A DNA stretch of 64,000 bases from assembly GCA_015179125.1 (NCBI GenBank), contig WHVA01000040.1, positions 248,001 through 312,000 on the forward strand, written 5' to 3'. Positions 8,700 to 21,188 of the stretch are shown one piece after another. The DNA comes from Gautieria morchelliformis (taxonomy: Eukaryota; Basidiomycota; Agaricomycetes; Gomphales; Gomphaceae). A model generated the notes under the pieces. That model was not told the DNA's origin. It saw only the letters and a program-made list of their open reading frames with translations, and ran no database searches. Each line of letters opens with the position of its first letter. Position 1 is the first letter of the stretch. Position numbers and translations under genes: made by a program.

Positions 8700-11600
8700 G
8701 TTCTCTCGTATCGAATAACTGATTCCTCCTCCACACGCCAGCCAGTGTCTCCATATTTACCGCCAAACACATGTTTATATCCACATCCGTGCTCCTCGGT
8801 GTCTTCCATTCAATCCCGGTATCCCGAAATACGCCTCCTCGACCGAGACAACCAGCACGCCCTCTTTAGTGCCAAGGTTGATGACGATGGCGATGACGAT
8901 GGCGATGACGATGGCATAGACGAAGACCCTTCTTTGTCTAGAAGAGTCTCTCATACTCGACTGACTGGGCCGGATCCGACCACATTTACGCCCCAATTCC
9001 CGGACCAGGGCTCTGGCGACCTCCTGACCGTTGCACACAAGCATGGGTGCTTTGGGAGCGTGTAAGTGCACCTTGAAACCTTATCCAACTTTCCTTTCCT
9101 TTTCACTTCTCCGACGCTGTCAATGATCAAAACAGGAACAAGTTCGCCTTGAATATCGTCGCTCTATCACCAATATAACTTAGACGGGAGTCGGGACTGA
9201 CATGTACGACGATCCCCAGGCTTTTATTACCATCGACTCTGGCAAGTAGCCAAAGAGTGACTGGGGATATATCCCGGAGAAGTCGGCGCTGCGGGAAATA
9301 CATACTCTCCTTCAGACACAAGTTTTCAACATTTCTTCAGCTCATGCGTCCTTGGATGCTCCCGGAGAGCGCTCGCATAACAGCTGCTACCCAAGTCTGG
9401 CCATGCGCAGACGCCACCGACGTCCACATGACAGATATTTCTGCATTTGCTGAAGTGCTCGGCTGGCTCCTATGGATGAATATGATGTCTGGAACTGTGA
9501 GTCACCTTGAAAAATACAGCGACCGCGACTCAACAGGTACATATTTAGCGTCACCAGACCCAGGTCCCAATGCGCCGTTAAACACAGCCCGTGGCAAACG
9601 CGCAAGCTGCGGTAGCAAGCTGGGCCGCAGCTGGCTTTCCCGCAGACCTAGGCCTCCAGCATACGGATACGTTTCAAAATCCGTTAACCGCACCAGACAC
9701 TCCTTGGCCAAACCCAGCCTCCAGCCAAGAGGACCCCATATCCTTTAATGCAACAGGTGATCCGATTGCGAACGTGGTAGTTACCGGTGCGTTGGGTCAG
9801 TTCGGTTACCGGTGGTTACGCAAGGCGCATTAGTCAGAAATATGCCGACGCTTGGTCCTCACAACCGATTGTCACTATGATGACGCCAAGTCCTTAGGTA
9901 TGAAAGTGGCGTTAAACGGGCTGGCATCCTAGGTCAGATCGAGTCCGTGCCAGTTAAGGCGCTTGATGAAAAGACAAAAGTCGTCAAACGCGATATTGTC
10001 TTGGTGTCTTGTTAGTGAGCTTGAATGCCAAACGTCTCAACATGTAGTTATCACCACCACCTTGAAGGCTCTGAACTTGCCAGAAAGAAACATGCGCGGT
10101 TGGAAGTGGCCGCGTGGCACTCTTGAGCTTCAGTGACAACCAGCCCAAGATACCGCGATTGGCTCTCCGTGTAGCGGAATCACACGATATATGTAAGTAA
10201 CTCATCCCTCTCATTACTGTAGTCGAATACAGCGTGGCCGTAGCCAGTGCTGTATGAAGAAAGCACATGTGCGGCAAGTGGCTGCACCAAGTCACTAGCA
10301 TGCCAAAATCCGTGCACACCGGAAACCATCCAGAAATATGTTGGGCGGGCGGCTGGTATCGTCACCGGCCATGCTGGCGAATCACTCAATATATATGGTG
10401 GTTCACAGACCTTTATCAAGTGAACGTACATAGTACGCCAATCGCTAGTAACTGTGACCCCGCGGTCTCAGCACCGCACCAGTACCCTCTCTCACTGCCG
10501 TCATGTATCACAGCCACGCCCTGCAGTCCTACTTGTACCGCACACCCGCGGACGTGATGTATGAAGTCAGCTTGCGTCTTTCTCCTGATGTATAAAATGT
10601 TGCACGTCATTCCGGTCATGCGTAGTAAGACATCTGGCTTACAATCGCACGGAAGCGAGGGCGATAGACCAAACCGTTCTGGAATGAGCCGGCGGTAATT
10701 GATAGAGCGTGCAAATACACCAGGTCGTTATAGGGCGATTTGGCTCGGGGCTGAGAATGCCGCTGCCCTTCTAGGCTCAACGGAAACTTATTATGCGTGA
10801 ATTACCGTATCCAGTAGATAATCCCAATTGTTTTCGCAAAGCTGCCACACGGAGCTATCCGAGGGATCCTTGCCCACGATAACGGCCTAATTGCAGATAG
10901 AGTGAATGGATTCCAGCATGCGGTGTAGATGGTTCCTTAGTGCTTACAGTTTCATTCGAATCTCTCCACGACCTTCATGCCGCCACGACGAAAACGTGAG
11001 CCTGGAGAGTATATAAAGGTTTCCACAGACTGATTGAATCAAGTGACGGGCGCTTCAACGTAAAGCGTATCGTGTAAGTATAGGATATCCTTGGAGACTT
11101 CCACCATGGAGGAAGAGTTTGAATGGAGCAAGGTGCGAGATAGAGCTTAAGAAAGGGATTCGGCAGGGTAAGTAGCTAAGTTTGGGATCTGACGATAGCC
11201 TCTGGCTCAATCCAGGACTCTCAAAGGACGGCGCTGCCATCAGTCGTGACGCAGTGACAGTCACAGGATCTCGCAACCATCGTCTCAGCATGCACTTTCA
11301 CTGGCTGACCCTGGTTTTCAGATTGGTGCAACAATGGAGCTGCTGGTGTTTGATTGGGGTTTCTCCCTCATCTCAAATATCACAGCATTATATCTTCTCA
11401 TGATCATTTACATTCGGCAACTGCATGATTACTTTGAGAGGCAGTTCTGAATTGGATGCACACTTATCGGCAATGTCGGATGCATGCCTTCCTCACGTCG
11501 AGGAGCTGAGAGGGATCACCTCCTGTTGTGACACGCTAGAGGTTCATGACCACTCCTCTTATTTGACCAGTTTACATGCCTCGGGCCCCGCTGCCATCCC

Positions 11601-13500
11601 AGAACATACGCACTTGCCGTCACGTGAGTACACTTCTGCGGTGGCGGTCGACCATATACTTACGCTCATGCTCATGAATGCATCCGGATGGCGTGAGAGC
11701 AAATTTATATCAACAGGGGGTGAACAGCCGACACGTCGGGTTGTATAAACCAGGTAGCATGCGTACCTAATTCGCGCGAAATGTGATGCCTGCATACGTG
11801 CGGCAATGGAGACTCGCTGCTCGCAGTTTCGGACCCTCACCCAAGTCTCTTGACGCAAGGATCTTGGGTCATCATAACAGAAGTAAGGCCATGGCACCAA
11901 TCATGCTGGCCACTTGCGTCTGGACATTCCTTCTCTGACCTCGCGCAGCTCCACCCTACGTCTGGTTCGTGTGTGGCGCACGGCCCCCGTCCAAGTCGCT
12001 ATACCTGACCAACCGGCGAGTCTTGGGCACAGGTACTACTTGCACCAGCCATTGGTTCGGCTTCCTGTTCGCCCACACTCACACTCGCATCATCGGTACT
12101 GCCCGTAGATGTACTGCCAGGGCATGATTGGAAGACTGTCGGTTACTGGCCTGACAAAGGAAGGTCGGGCATGGGAGAGTTCCTTCGTAGTGATCACATG
12201 GTGGGGTGTGTATTTCCTTCAGGTGACTAATTGGCCTCTCACTGATTGGGTGAGTGATTCATGAGTTTCCGCAAAAAAATGAGTAACAGGTGTTTTGGTG
12301 TGGCTTCACCCCCGTATATCCGACTATCTTTACTTTATCAGTAAACGCGTGGACTGGTGCCATGGCCAACTGTCTTCTGTGTATGGTCACTTTCCTGCTG
12401 GCTGTCACATGATTCTTACTTTGGTCAAATTCATTCATCGACAAGGTCGCAGAGTACGTGTTATCTGCAGCCTTGTCTCTGTAGTTATCTAACCACCTTT
12501 TCCATGTCACTTTATCCGGCACGTAAGATTTTATATAAATCATCCACAGTCTCAGACCGCTGGAGTCAACTCGGACGTCAACCACGACCATCAAGCCAAC
12601 CTTGAAGCAGTAACGCCACTCAATATCCCCTAACTGTCAGAGTGCAGACAATGCAATTCAGTCCAAAGCCTTGCATTCTCTGGGAGAATGCCCTGTGTAC
12701 TTTCTTCGCATTCTCCGCCCTAGCTTCTCACCTCGCTGAACCAACGGATGAGTACCTCGACTGCGGACAGTCGATGACTCTCAATGTCAGCCAAGAGAGC
12801 TTGCTGCGCTTCTAATTACTTGCCCTCTTCTGGCTCTATTGTTGGCTAGTGCTTGGCTGTGACTGGCGTGTTTTTGGACAATACGGCAAGGACGTATCCT
12901 TTCGGCGTGTCCTTTGCAGACAATATGATTTCATGGCACAAGCCCTGGATTGCCATGGCGCACGAGGTGACTTTAGATACTACGCAGTAGTTTTTACCCG
13001 GCGTACTGCTTCCCCGTGTATCACATCATGGGAAAAGGAGTAGTCTATCGCTTGCTCTGCGACACTATGAAGTGCTATAGAGTGCTATGTGATGCCAATA
13101 GACTACCCCTTTTTCCCTGATGCAGTCTGGTCTCACCATGGACGTGATGTCGTCGTTAGTGGAGGTGAGTTAGAGGAGCGCACTGATAACGTTTTGGGTA
13201 CCACGCACTGCTTGTTCGCGTTGGATGTAAACATGTCGCGGTCCATCGTGATTCTTGAATCGATCTGATCGTTCTATAGAATCCATATCTCACTTCTTTT
13301 CACGCTGGTATTCTAAAGCCAATGTGTCGTCAAGATCACGAGGTACACCTACTACTAATCGCCACTGCATAATCATTCATTTAACGCACCTATCCAGTTG
13401 CGACCCTAGTGTACTCATTTGAAGGTTGTGGTATCATTTTTCCATGCGACGCGCGACGCGTTCGTTCCAGGTCGGACATCCGAAATGTGGCGACCGGATC
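8700..13500. other. Gene-poor region with coding scraps
   Basis: Nearly 5 kb in which I cannot assemble a full gene. Several stretches read like coding sequence but end quickly or change frame: GPDPTTFTPQFPDQGSG at about 8967-9015; an alanine-rich frame around 9590-9830 containing NATGDPIANVVVTGALG; YESGVKRAGILGQIESVPVK at about 9900-9960; MYHSHALQSYLYRTPADVMYE at about 10500-10565; a signal-peptide-like 54-codon frame at 12651-12815; and a 50-codon frame near 13120-13268. A 12-bp unit (GATGACGATGGC) repeats three times at about 8880-8915. I recognise no transposase, reverse transcriptase or terminal repeat. This looks like decayed genes rather than ordinary spacer, but that is inference. Confidence 0.4.
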
Positions 13501-13501
13501 C

Positions 13502-13508
13502 TATAAAA
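13502..13508 (+). promoter_or_regulatory. TATA box of the Argonaute gene
   Basis: TATAAAA within CCTATAAAAACTC, about 57 nt upstream of the Argonaute ATG at 13565, a normal distance for a fungal core promoter. Confidence 0.5.
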
Positions 13509-13564
13509 ACTCGGTGCTGCTTATCTTCCTATCTGTACTTCCTCCACACACTCGACTTGCTTGT

Positions 13565-16500
13565 ATGTCTCGCCCACCAAAACGTCTCGGACTCCAACCT
13601 GGTACCAATGGCTCAAGCATATCCGTTATCACCAATTCTTTTGCGGTGAGCCAACTGCCCACAGGGACATTTGTACACTACAATGGTAAGCACTCGTATA
13701 ATCGCCAACTGTCGACTAGAAGTCTTATGTTACCCCCGTTGGCATAAACAGTCGGTGAGTTGCACACCCTCTTCTCAGAAGCTACTAGATCACTGAATCC
13801 CTTTGATTTACCAGAGTTCCCAGATTTCACACACACACCCAAGCGTGAGCGTGCGCTTGAAATAATCGACAGGCTTCAAATGCAGCAAGCCTCCATGTTT
13901 AACCCCCGTGCAGCATTTGACGGGCAGCGGAACATGTTTCGTTCCGTTGAGCTGAACCTCGCCAACAATAGCGGCCATTTCCAGGTCTATTTCGGTGACC
14001 CTTCAGCAGCGGTTCGTACCAATTCAAAGGGCGTCAAAGTCTGCATCACCAGAGTAGCTACCATCAATCCGCGGTGCGTTCATTCCTCTGAGAGTGAGGC
14101 AATTCTAATTCATCAGTCCAGATCCCTACTGGCTGTTATCAACGGCCAGGAAGGCTACGGTTCTGAATCGTTGACCGCATTGCAACTTCTCAATGTTTTG
14201 GTTAGAATGAAGCCAATTATGTGAGTCTAACCTGCCGGCATATCGAGATGAAGGGCTTATATAGTTTTTATGTAAGGACATACCCGTCAAACTTGAAGTC
14301 TTTCTTCACCAAAGACATCAAAGAATCCCTAGGAGGGGGCTTAGAACTTTGGAGAGGGTTGTTTCAGTGAGTTTATAACAATTGATGGCCTTCGGGAATT
14401 ACATATCAGTATGTGATACAGGAGTGTAAGGCCCACCATCGATCGTCTGCTTGTCAATGTTGATATCGCAACGGCGGTGATGTAAATCATGTTCTACTTA
14501 GTCTTTGGGAGGAAAAATGACCATTGTGTTCAGGTATAACAGTGGTCCCCTTATAGATCTTATCCTCGCGTTCCTCAACCTACGCGACATAAGGGATCTC
14601 AACCCAAGTCGCCTTAAGCCGCCATCTGAGGCCAAATTAAACAGCTTTCTGAAGGGCCTGCTGGTTTATGCGGTAGTTCCTATAGGGTCAGGTCGACCAA
14701 GATATCGGAAGATCCAGAAAATCGTCATGACGGGGGCAGATCAATACATGTTCACCAATGACAATACTGGGCAGCATCTGAGCATTAGTGTAAGTTTCTC
14801 TAATTCTTAAATGTCAAACTAACAGTAGACAACATCATAGGCGCATTACTACCAAGCCCACCAGTATCGCATGCGCTTCGGTAGTGCCATATGTGTTGAT
14901 GTAGGCCGAGACATAGTATTTCCCCTTGAAGCTGTTCATGTAAGATGCTTCTTATATTACACAGGATACTAAGTTTTCACCTGTGCATAGGTCAAGGAAG
15001 GCCAGATGTTCAAGAAAACATTGCCACCATCGCTAGCGCCGCGCGCTCTGAAGTTTTCGACGCAGAAGCCGGTAAGCACACACTCTATCTTGTCGAGTTC
15101 TTCCTACCAATTTACATGATTTACACAGAATGACCGTATACAGGCCATACAGCGTAGCACAGGGGTGAGGTCATGCGTGTCAGTTGCTCGACGGCTAGCT
15201 AACATGCCTGATACAAAACTACTCCAGCTGCTCGGCTACGGGGAATCAGACTTTCTTCGTCATTCTGGCATGGTGATCGACAACCGGCTGATCGCGATAA
15301 ATGCCCGAGTTTTGCCTCCCCCACCCATACAGTGGGGGGGGAATAGACAAGGTCCCGATGTGCATATGCCTGTTTCCCCTCATTCCCATCATATTCTGAC
15401 GCCTTACCTAGGTTCCAAGAGGCGGTGCCTGGAATGTACTAGGCAAGAAGCTGTACAAGCCTGGAGTCGTCAAGGCTTGGGCAGTGGTATTCTATGATAC
15501 GCGATTGGACCGTCACCAGATCCTTCCATTCCTGAAAATGCTAGTCGAGGCCTGCCAAGAACTAGGTAAATCAAATATTCCAGTGGCATTCTAGGCATCT
15601 AATGAAATATCTATTGTGCAGGCATGCGTAAGTAGCCGTTGTTGGTCTTCTGACACAGATAGAGCTTAAATCTCTGCTCTTCAGAATTTCCTAACAGACC
15701 ACCTGATATCATTCCCGGGCGGCCGGGTGTTGATGACAGGGGTCACCACGAGCTCATGGAAACGGCCGGTGCCGCTGCTATCCGCTCATTCGAGGACCAG
15801 TTCCGACAGAATGATCCCAAAAGGCCAACATTTATTCTTGTCATTCTCCCCGACTCGGCTATCGATATTCGTACATCTGTAAAAAGCTGGGGTGACTGTA
15901 TTCGTGGCTGCCCTACACAGTGTATGGTATGTGAGCCAGTGCTCTGATGAAACACTTCGATGTTTACTTATTCTTTTCAGAAAACTGGCAAGTTGGCCAA
16001 AGCCAATAACCAGTACTGCAATAATTTGGCGCTGAAGTGATTATGAGCTAGCTTATAGAAATAAGCATCACTCATTGGACTTTAGGATCAACACCAAGCT
16101 AGGTGGCGTCAATTCAATTCCCTTCGGCGACACGGAGACGATGAAATTGTTAGCCAAAGTACCCACAATGGTTATAGGTATGCGTGTACAAATCTTGTGA
16201 TCTTTTCTGAAATCAGACACTGTCTAGGAGCCGATGTCAGCCATGCAGCGCCCGACTCTGACCGCCCATCCATTACCGGAATGGTCTCTTCGGTTGACGA
16301 ACACTTTTGTCAATATGTTGCGAGTACAAGGGTGCAGGAATCCCGCACAGAAATCATCGCCGATTTGGATTCCATGATTGAAGTACGCCTTGAGATTTTT
16401 CTCGTCCTGGCATCCCTCTCAAGTCATTCTCTAGCATGCGGTGGAAAACTTTCAATTGTTTTGGAGATTTATGCGTGGCCGGCCTAATGTGCTCCCACAT

Positions 16501-17370
16501 CGTATAATATTCTTCAGGTCAATTCTGTCACTTTTGTTAAGAATTTAATGATAGCTCATACTTCGTTGCAGAGACGGCGTCAGCGAGGGACAGTTTCAAG
16601 AGGTGGGAGACAAAGAGATTAACCAAATTAAACGTATATAGCTTCTGAAATATTCGTTGATGTTGATTCGCTGACTCCTCTCCAGAGTCTCTTGCGAGAA
16701 TTTGGGAAGTCAGAGGTTTAACAGGTGACCCACCTCGGCTTACTTTCATCATCGTTGGAAAGCGGCACCACATCCGTTTCTTCCCCAAAGAAAACAGAGA
16801 TGCGGATAGGAGTGGGAACTGTCCTGCTGGCATGGTTGTCGACCAGGAGGTTGTAAGCCCGGTCGATTACGATTTCTACCTCCAGTCCCATGGCGGTCTC
16901 CTGGGGAGTAAGTGCATTTGGCATCAAGATGACACTGATAATGACTTTGGCTTTCTATAGCATCACGACCAAGTCACTACTCGGTCATCCGGGACGATAA
17001 TAGCTTGGGCGCAAACACGCTTCAGGCCATCTCATACACGCTCTGTCACGTGTATGCTCGGGCGACTCGCAGTGTGTCAATTCCCGCACCTGTGTATTGT
17101 AGGTCATTCACACCGCTTAGTGTAACATATTACTTATGTCACTACACTTGCAGACGCCGATGTATGAGCTGTATTTTTATGCAAATTTCGGATGGTGCTA
17201 ACATTTGGCAGATCGTCTGTGCTCGTGGAAGGTTCCATTCTAGACTTATCCACGATGGCAGTGACTCGGCTGTATCATTAGCGTCTGGCGACGGGCCAAG
17301 CCTGCAGGAGCATCAACAGGCTTTCAAGGGGCTGGCCGAAAACATGAAAACCTCTATGTACTTCATGTAA
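13565..17370 (+). CDS. AGO: Argonaute (PAZ-PIWI) RNA-silencing nuclease
   Basis: Small-RNA-guided silencing protein, the core of RISC/quelling. I traced 23 exons: 13565-13685, 13752-13754, 13815-14073, 14122-14220, 14277-14366, 14422-14481, 14534-14789, 14841-14939, 14991-15071, 15129-15164, 15228-15359, 15412-15565, 15622-15627, 15685-15926, 15981-16036, 16086-16177, 16228-16382, 16435-16517, 16572-16633, 16686-16907, 16961-17098, 17154-17161, 17212-17370. They sum to 2613 nt (870 residues) with all phases consistent. Order: short N domain (HYNVEFPDF), MFNPRAAFDG, PAZ region, NGAWN-like GGAWNVLGKK, MID, and a PIWI domain with GADVSHA (D598), RTEII (E637), FFRDGVSEGQF (D676), then SIPAPVYYAD (D818). 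This gives a complete DEDD tetrad, so slicing is plausible. The end YFM is typical. The N-terminus is short; a longer 5' form cannot be excluded. Confidence 0.93.
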
Positions 17371-17542
17371 CGCTTCTCATTTTTTTTCTCTTTTCTCTCG
17401 TGATACGTACATGTAATAGATGTGCGAGACCAGGCAAAGTGGCATGGCACTCAAATGTGCTTTTTGATACAACAATGTATACTTTGGACTTGATGCAACA
17501 GATTACCTCCCCCCGATTATTGCAATGTGCTATATGAATGCC
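17371..17542. other. Convergent 3' region, Argonaute / STE14
   Basis: About 170 bp between two convergent stop codons, with a T-rich stretch right after the Argonaute stop (TTTTTTTCTCTTTTCTC). No gene seen; shared transcript ends are likely. Confidence 0.5.
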
Positions 17543-18550
17543 TCATGGTATAAATGGTATCAGTGTTCCAACTTTCTCTCGATAGGTGACATAAGCTTCC
17601 CCGAAGAACTGCACCAGTAATCGCTCTTCGCCTATAGCTCTCTCAGTGTCAGGAGAAGCAGGCCATTCAAGACTCACTGCGAGTACGGTAGTAAAAGAAC
17701 CTCCATAATAAAATTGTATACAGAATGAAGGACACTGGGTTCTGAAGTACAAGTTGAGTTCCTAAAGCCCAATAGAAGAACCCGGTGTAAGAAGGATGTC
17801 GCAACCATCTAGCTTTCGTGAGTCAACCTTCCCTCATAAACCAAGGCGGATCTTACCCATAGATGCCATGGGTTACGAGCTGATGGTCTGGTTGTTTCCG
17901 AAACGCAATTGGATGGGAAAAGTTCGTTGATGCATGGATCATCGCTGTGGATCTCAGTGCCTGCCCTATAAGCGACAGAAGGATCCCTTAAAATTTATGT
18001 CAGGCGCCATGGACACCATAGAGCAGAAGTACACACCTGCTTCAGATACGTAATGCAGAGTTTTCGCAGAGGGCTTAAAATAGAGTGTAACGAGGTATTC
18101 CGATAAAGCTGTTGCATGAGCAACGTGATACATGGCACCGTTGTTTAGAAGAAATGCTTCAAGATGAATGAGAGGGGCCCAAAAAAACTGAAGATTAAGC
18201 TCACAGTCTACGCTACACTTCTCCAGATTCCACCCAGCTGTGACAGCAAACTCCCCCCAATGAAATGCCGACCACGCAGCAAAGAAGAAACCGAGTTGAT
18301 ATGTAGCCCACCACCACCCTGCCCCTCCCAAAAGGAACGTGATAGTCCCAAGTGTACAAATACATCCTAAAAGAAAGGAAATGAGAGAGGTAACGAGTGG
18401 CGTGTTTGGTATTGTTCCGTGAGCTTGGGCTTGTCCTGGAAGAGGTACGGTCTCGAGAGGATGGCGTTTTGCCTCGAAATGCTGACGCATTTGTGCCTCA
18501 ATGCGATTATCATGTCCAACATCAGCCGTAGCCATATTCGTCGCGGACAA
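17543..18550 (-). CDS. STE14: Protein-S-isoprenylcysteine O-methyltransferase (ICMT)
   Basis: ER membrane enzyme that methylates the prenylated C-terminal cysteine of CAAX proteins (Ras, mating pheromone), using S-adenosylmethionine. Exons (minus) 18550-18037, 17986-17857, 17808-17678, 17637-17543 give 289 residues. The N-terminal part has several hydrophobic segments (VTSLISFLLGCICTLGTITF and following). The catalytic C-terminal part shows AMIHASTNFSH, DHQLVTHGIYGWLRHPSY and the diagnostic GEERLLVQFFGEAYVTYREKV-type end. The last intron is only 40 nt (17638-17677). It is divergent from MEF2, with 65 bp between the two ATGs. In basidiomycetes the enzyme is needed for lipopeptide pheromone maturation. 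Confident call. Confidence 0.93.
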
Positions 18551-18615
18551 GTACTCGAGGGTTTTCTAAGTTCATCGAAATAGAACGAGTCGCGGAAGCT
18601 TTTCAGGCAAAAACC

Positions 18616-21156
18616 ATGCTGGTTACTCGTCGACCAGTTACTCAATGTCTTCATGCTGTCCAGAACGTCACGCGTCGACGTGCGTCAACACAAAATCATA
18701 ACCTCCAAGCTGCAAATACTCGCAATATTGCCCTAGTGGCGCATATTGGTAAGTAATTTAGCTCGCCTCTAACTTAGTCTCATCTGTGTGCTGCCTTAGA
18801 TTCTGGGAAGACGACTTTGACTGAATCCATTTTGCTCACATCTCACTATTTGTCAAGTCCCGGTTCCGTTGACACCGGTAGCACTACGACCGATTTTCTT
18901 CCCGCGGAAAGAGAGCGTGGTATTACCATCCAATCGGCCAGTATTCCTGTGAAGTGGAAAAATTATACTTTCAATCTTGTTGATACGCCCGGGCATGCGG
19001 ACTTCGGCATGGAAGTTGAAAGTGCCAGTCGTGTGGTTGACGGCGCCGTTGTGCTATTAGACTCGGTGGAAGGCGTAGAGGCACAGACGAAGGGAGTCTG
19101 GAGACAGCTCGATAGGTGAGCCACGATCAAGGTAAGCTTGGTACCTAGATTAATACGTGGTTTTTAACTGGTTTCAGATACAAAGTGCCTACACGTCTCA
19201 TGTTCTTTAACAAGCTAGATCGTCCTGGGGCGTCACTTCATTCTTCGTATTTATCTCTTCTGGCGAACCGACTCCACCCACAGCCGGTTGTCCTCACCAT
19301 CCCTGTGTCCTCTTTCGACTCAAAAGATTATTCCTCTGCGGAGCCGGGGATTCAAGGAGTAGTGGATCTGGTGAACTGGGACGTCTGGAAGTCAAGCGAT
19401 GAGGGGTGCATTCGCATCCCTTTACCCAAAAGTGCCCAAGAGTTGGCTGAACACTCGCTGTTCACTCGTTCTCACCCCTTACTGTCACACCTCATACTCG
19501 CAAGAACTCAGCTTCTCGAGAGTTTAGGCATGCATTCTGAAGGTCTTTTTGACCATCTTCTTGCCCTTCCACATTCGCCATCAGCGTATCTCTCTATACC
19601 GGCTGCGACCATCATACCATACCTTCGAGAGCTGACTCTTCGACAGGAGATACTCCCCATTGTCTGTGGCTCTGCCCTTAAACACATAGGAACAGAGCTG
19701 CTCCTGAACTATGTGGGTGCTCTTCTCGCCAGCCCATCAGACGTGCAGCACTCCATGGTACCTCAGTCCGAGCAATTGCAACTGTTAGCATGGAAAGTGA
19801 CTTGGGACAAGAGACGAGGTTGGATGACGTTTGTCAGGGTATATTCCGGTACATAATCGCAACTCATCAACGGTCGAATACTCAAATGTTTTCATAGGCG
19901 CGCTGGCCAGAGGAGTTACCCTTCTGAATATAAACAGAGGCCAGCGAGAGCGTGCATCCAAGCTTCTACTCTTATATGCCTCGCAGCCCGAAGAGACTGA
20001 TACCTTACCATTCGGATGTATTGGAGTTATTCTAGGTTTTAAACATACGCGTACCGGGGATACTCTGGTCTCCGCGTTTGGGCCTTCTGCCAGCAATACC
20101 ATGGCACTTCAAGAAATAACGCCACCGCCAGCCGTTATTTCGGCTTCAGTGATTCCACATTCGCACTCTGACTTACAGCCGGTGCACGAGGCTTTATCAT
20201 CTCTCACTCGAACTGATCCTTCCACGCGTGTTGAAGAACAGGACGGTCAACTCTTGATCCATGGTTTAGGCGCCCTCCATCTAGAAATAGTGGAAGGGCG
20301 GCTGCGAGATGAATGGGGAGCCCAATTTCAGCTCGGAAGACGGAGGGTGAGCTATCGTGAAGGTTATTCTTTTGCCGAGTTCAATAGCCATCGAACATGG
20401 GAAACTCAAATAGGCGGTCAACTTGTAACCGCAAACATTTCAATTACTGTAAAAGCGTTTGACAGCGGCGAGGTGGGCTCTTCGTCTTGGGGAGACAATA
20501 TTGTCGTAGACCACGAAGGCCTGCCTTTACCGTCTCCAGAGTCGACGAGTGATTCAAATACCCCCTTGAGCTATCTGGTCCAAGGTCTTCACAGCACGCT
20601 CTCGAACTCCTACCACACTGGTCTTCCACTTTCGCACCTACATATTACCATACACTCTTACAATCTTTCGACCTCCTCCCCTCCTTCTGCGCTCGCCGGA
20701 GCTAGTTCACATATCCTTCGTGAAATACTTGGCGAAACTGGCATGGGTCCTCTCATGGAACCTTACGTCAGGGTTAAAGTGGAAATAAGTGAGGAACATA
20801 TCGGAAAAGTCGTGAAAGATCTCACCGAACACCGTGGCGATATTTTGGAACTCGAGGCTGGGTCGGCAGCTGGGTCCTCCGCTTATGACGCTCAACCCTA
20901 TTCGAGGGATGGCTTGTACGTCCCGCCAGATTGGTTAACACCATGTTCGGCGCTTTCTACCAGTGATACGTCACCGTCCGTCCGTTTAAAACGATCTATT
21001 CATGCTATTGCACCATTGAGCCAAATGCTCGACTACTCAGGTCGACTGAGAGCATTATCTGGTGGTCATGGTCTATTTGAAATGTCAAGTGAAGGCTTCA
21101 GACAGGTTGGTGAAGCCAGGAAAATCGAGATTCTTAGAGAACTTGGCAGAGCATGA
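18616..21156 (+). CDS. MEF2: Mitochondrial ribosome-releasing factor 2 (EF-G2 type GTPase)
   Basis: Translational GTPase that, with the recycling factor, splits mitochondrial ribosomes after termination. Exons 18616-18748, 18800-19115, 19178-19848, 19898-21156 give 792 residues. The first 35 residues are basic and hydroxylated (RRPVTQ, RRRAST), fitting a mitochondrial targeting sequence. GTPase motifs: AHIDSGKTT (P-loop; Ser replaces the usual Ala), RERGITIQSA, DTPGHADF, NKLD. The C-terminal EF-G domains IV/V follow, with GGHGLFEM near the end. The long insert and overall length fit MEF2/GFM2 better than MEF1. The start codon lies 65 bp from the divergent STE14 start, so the two 5' leaders must be very short or overlap. 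Confidence 0.92.
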
Positions 21157-21188
21157 ATGATGTGGAGTAGACATTAATTGAAAGTACA

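Noticed and set aside
8124..9065. 313-codon plus-strand ORF
   Set aside because: Its first third is the antisense of the TATA-preceded minus-strand gene, it is unusually Trp-rich there, its parts look unrelated in composition, and no start-site signal precedes it.
13686..13814. Single 129-nt Argonaute intron instead of two introns plus a 3-nt exon
   Set aside because: It also keeps frame, but both internal sites (AACAG and TCG|GTGAGT) are strong, both resulting introns have normal length, and the extra Val fits the family. Kept as the alternative to test.
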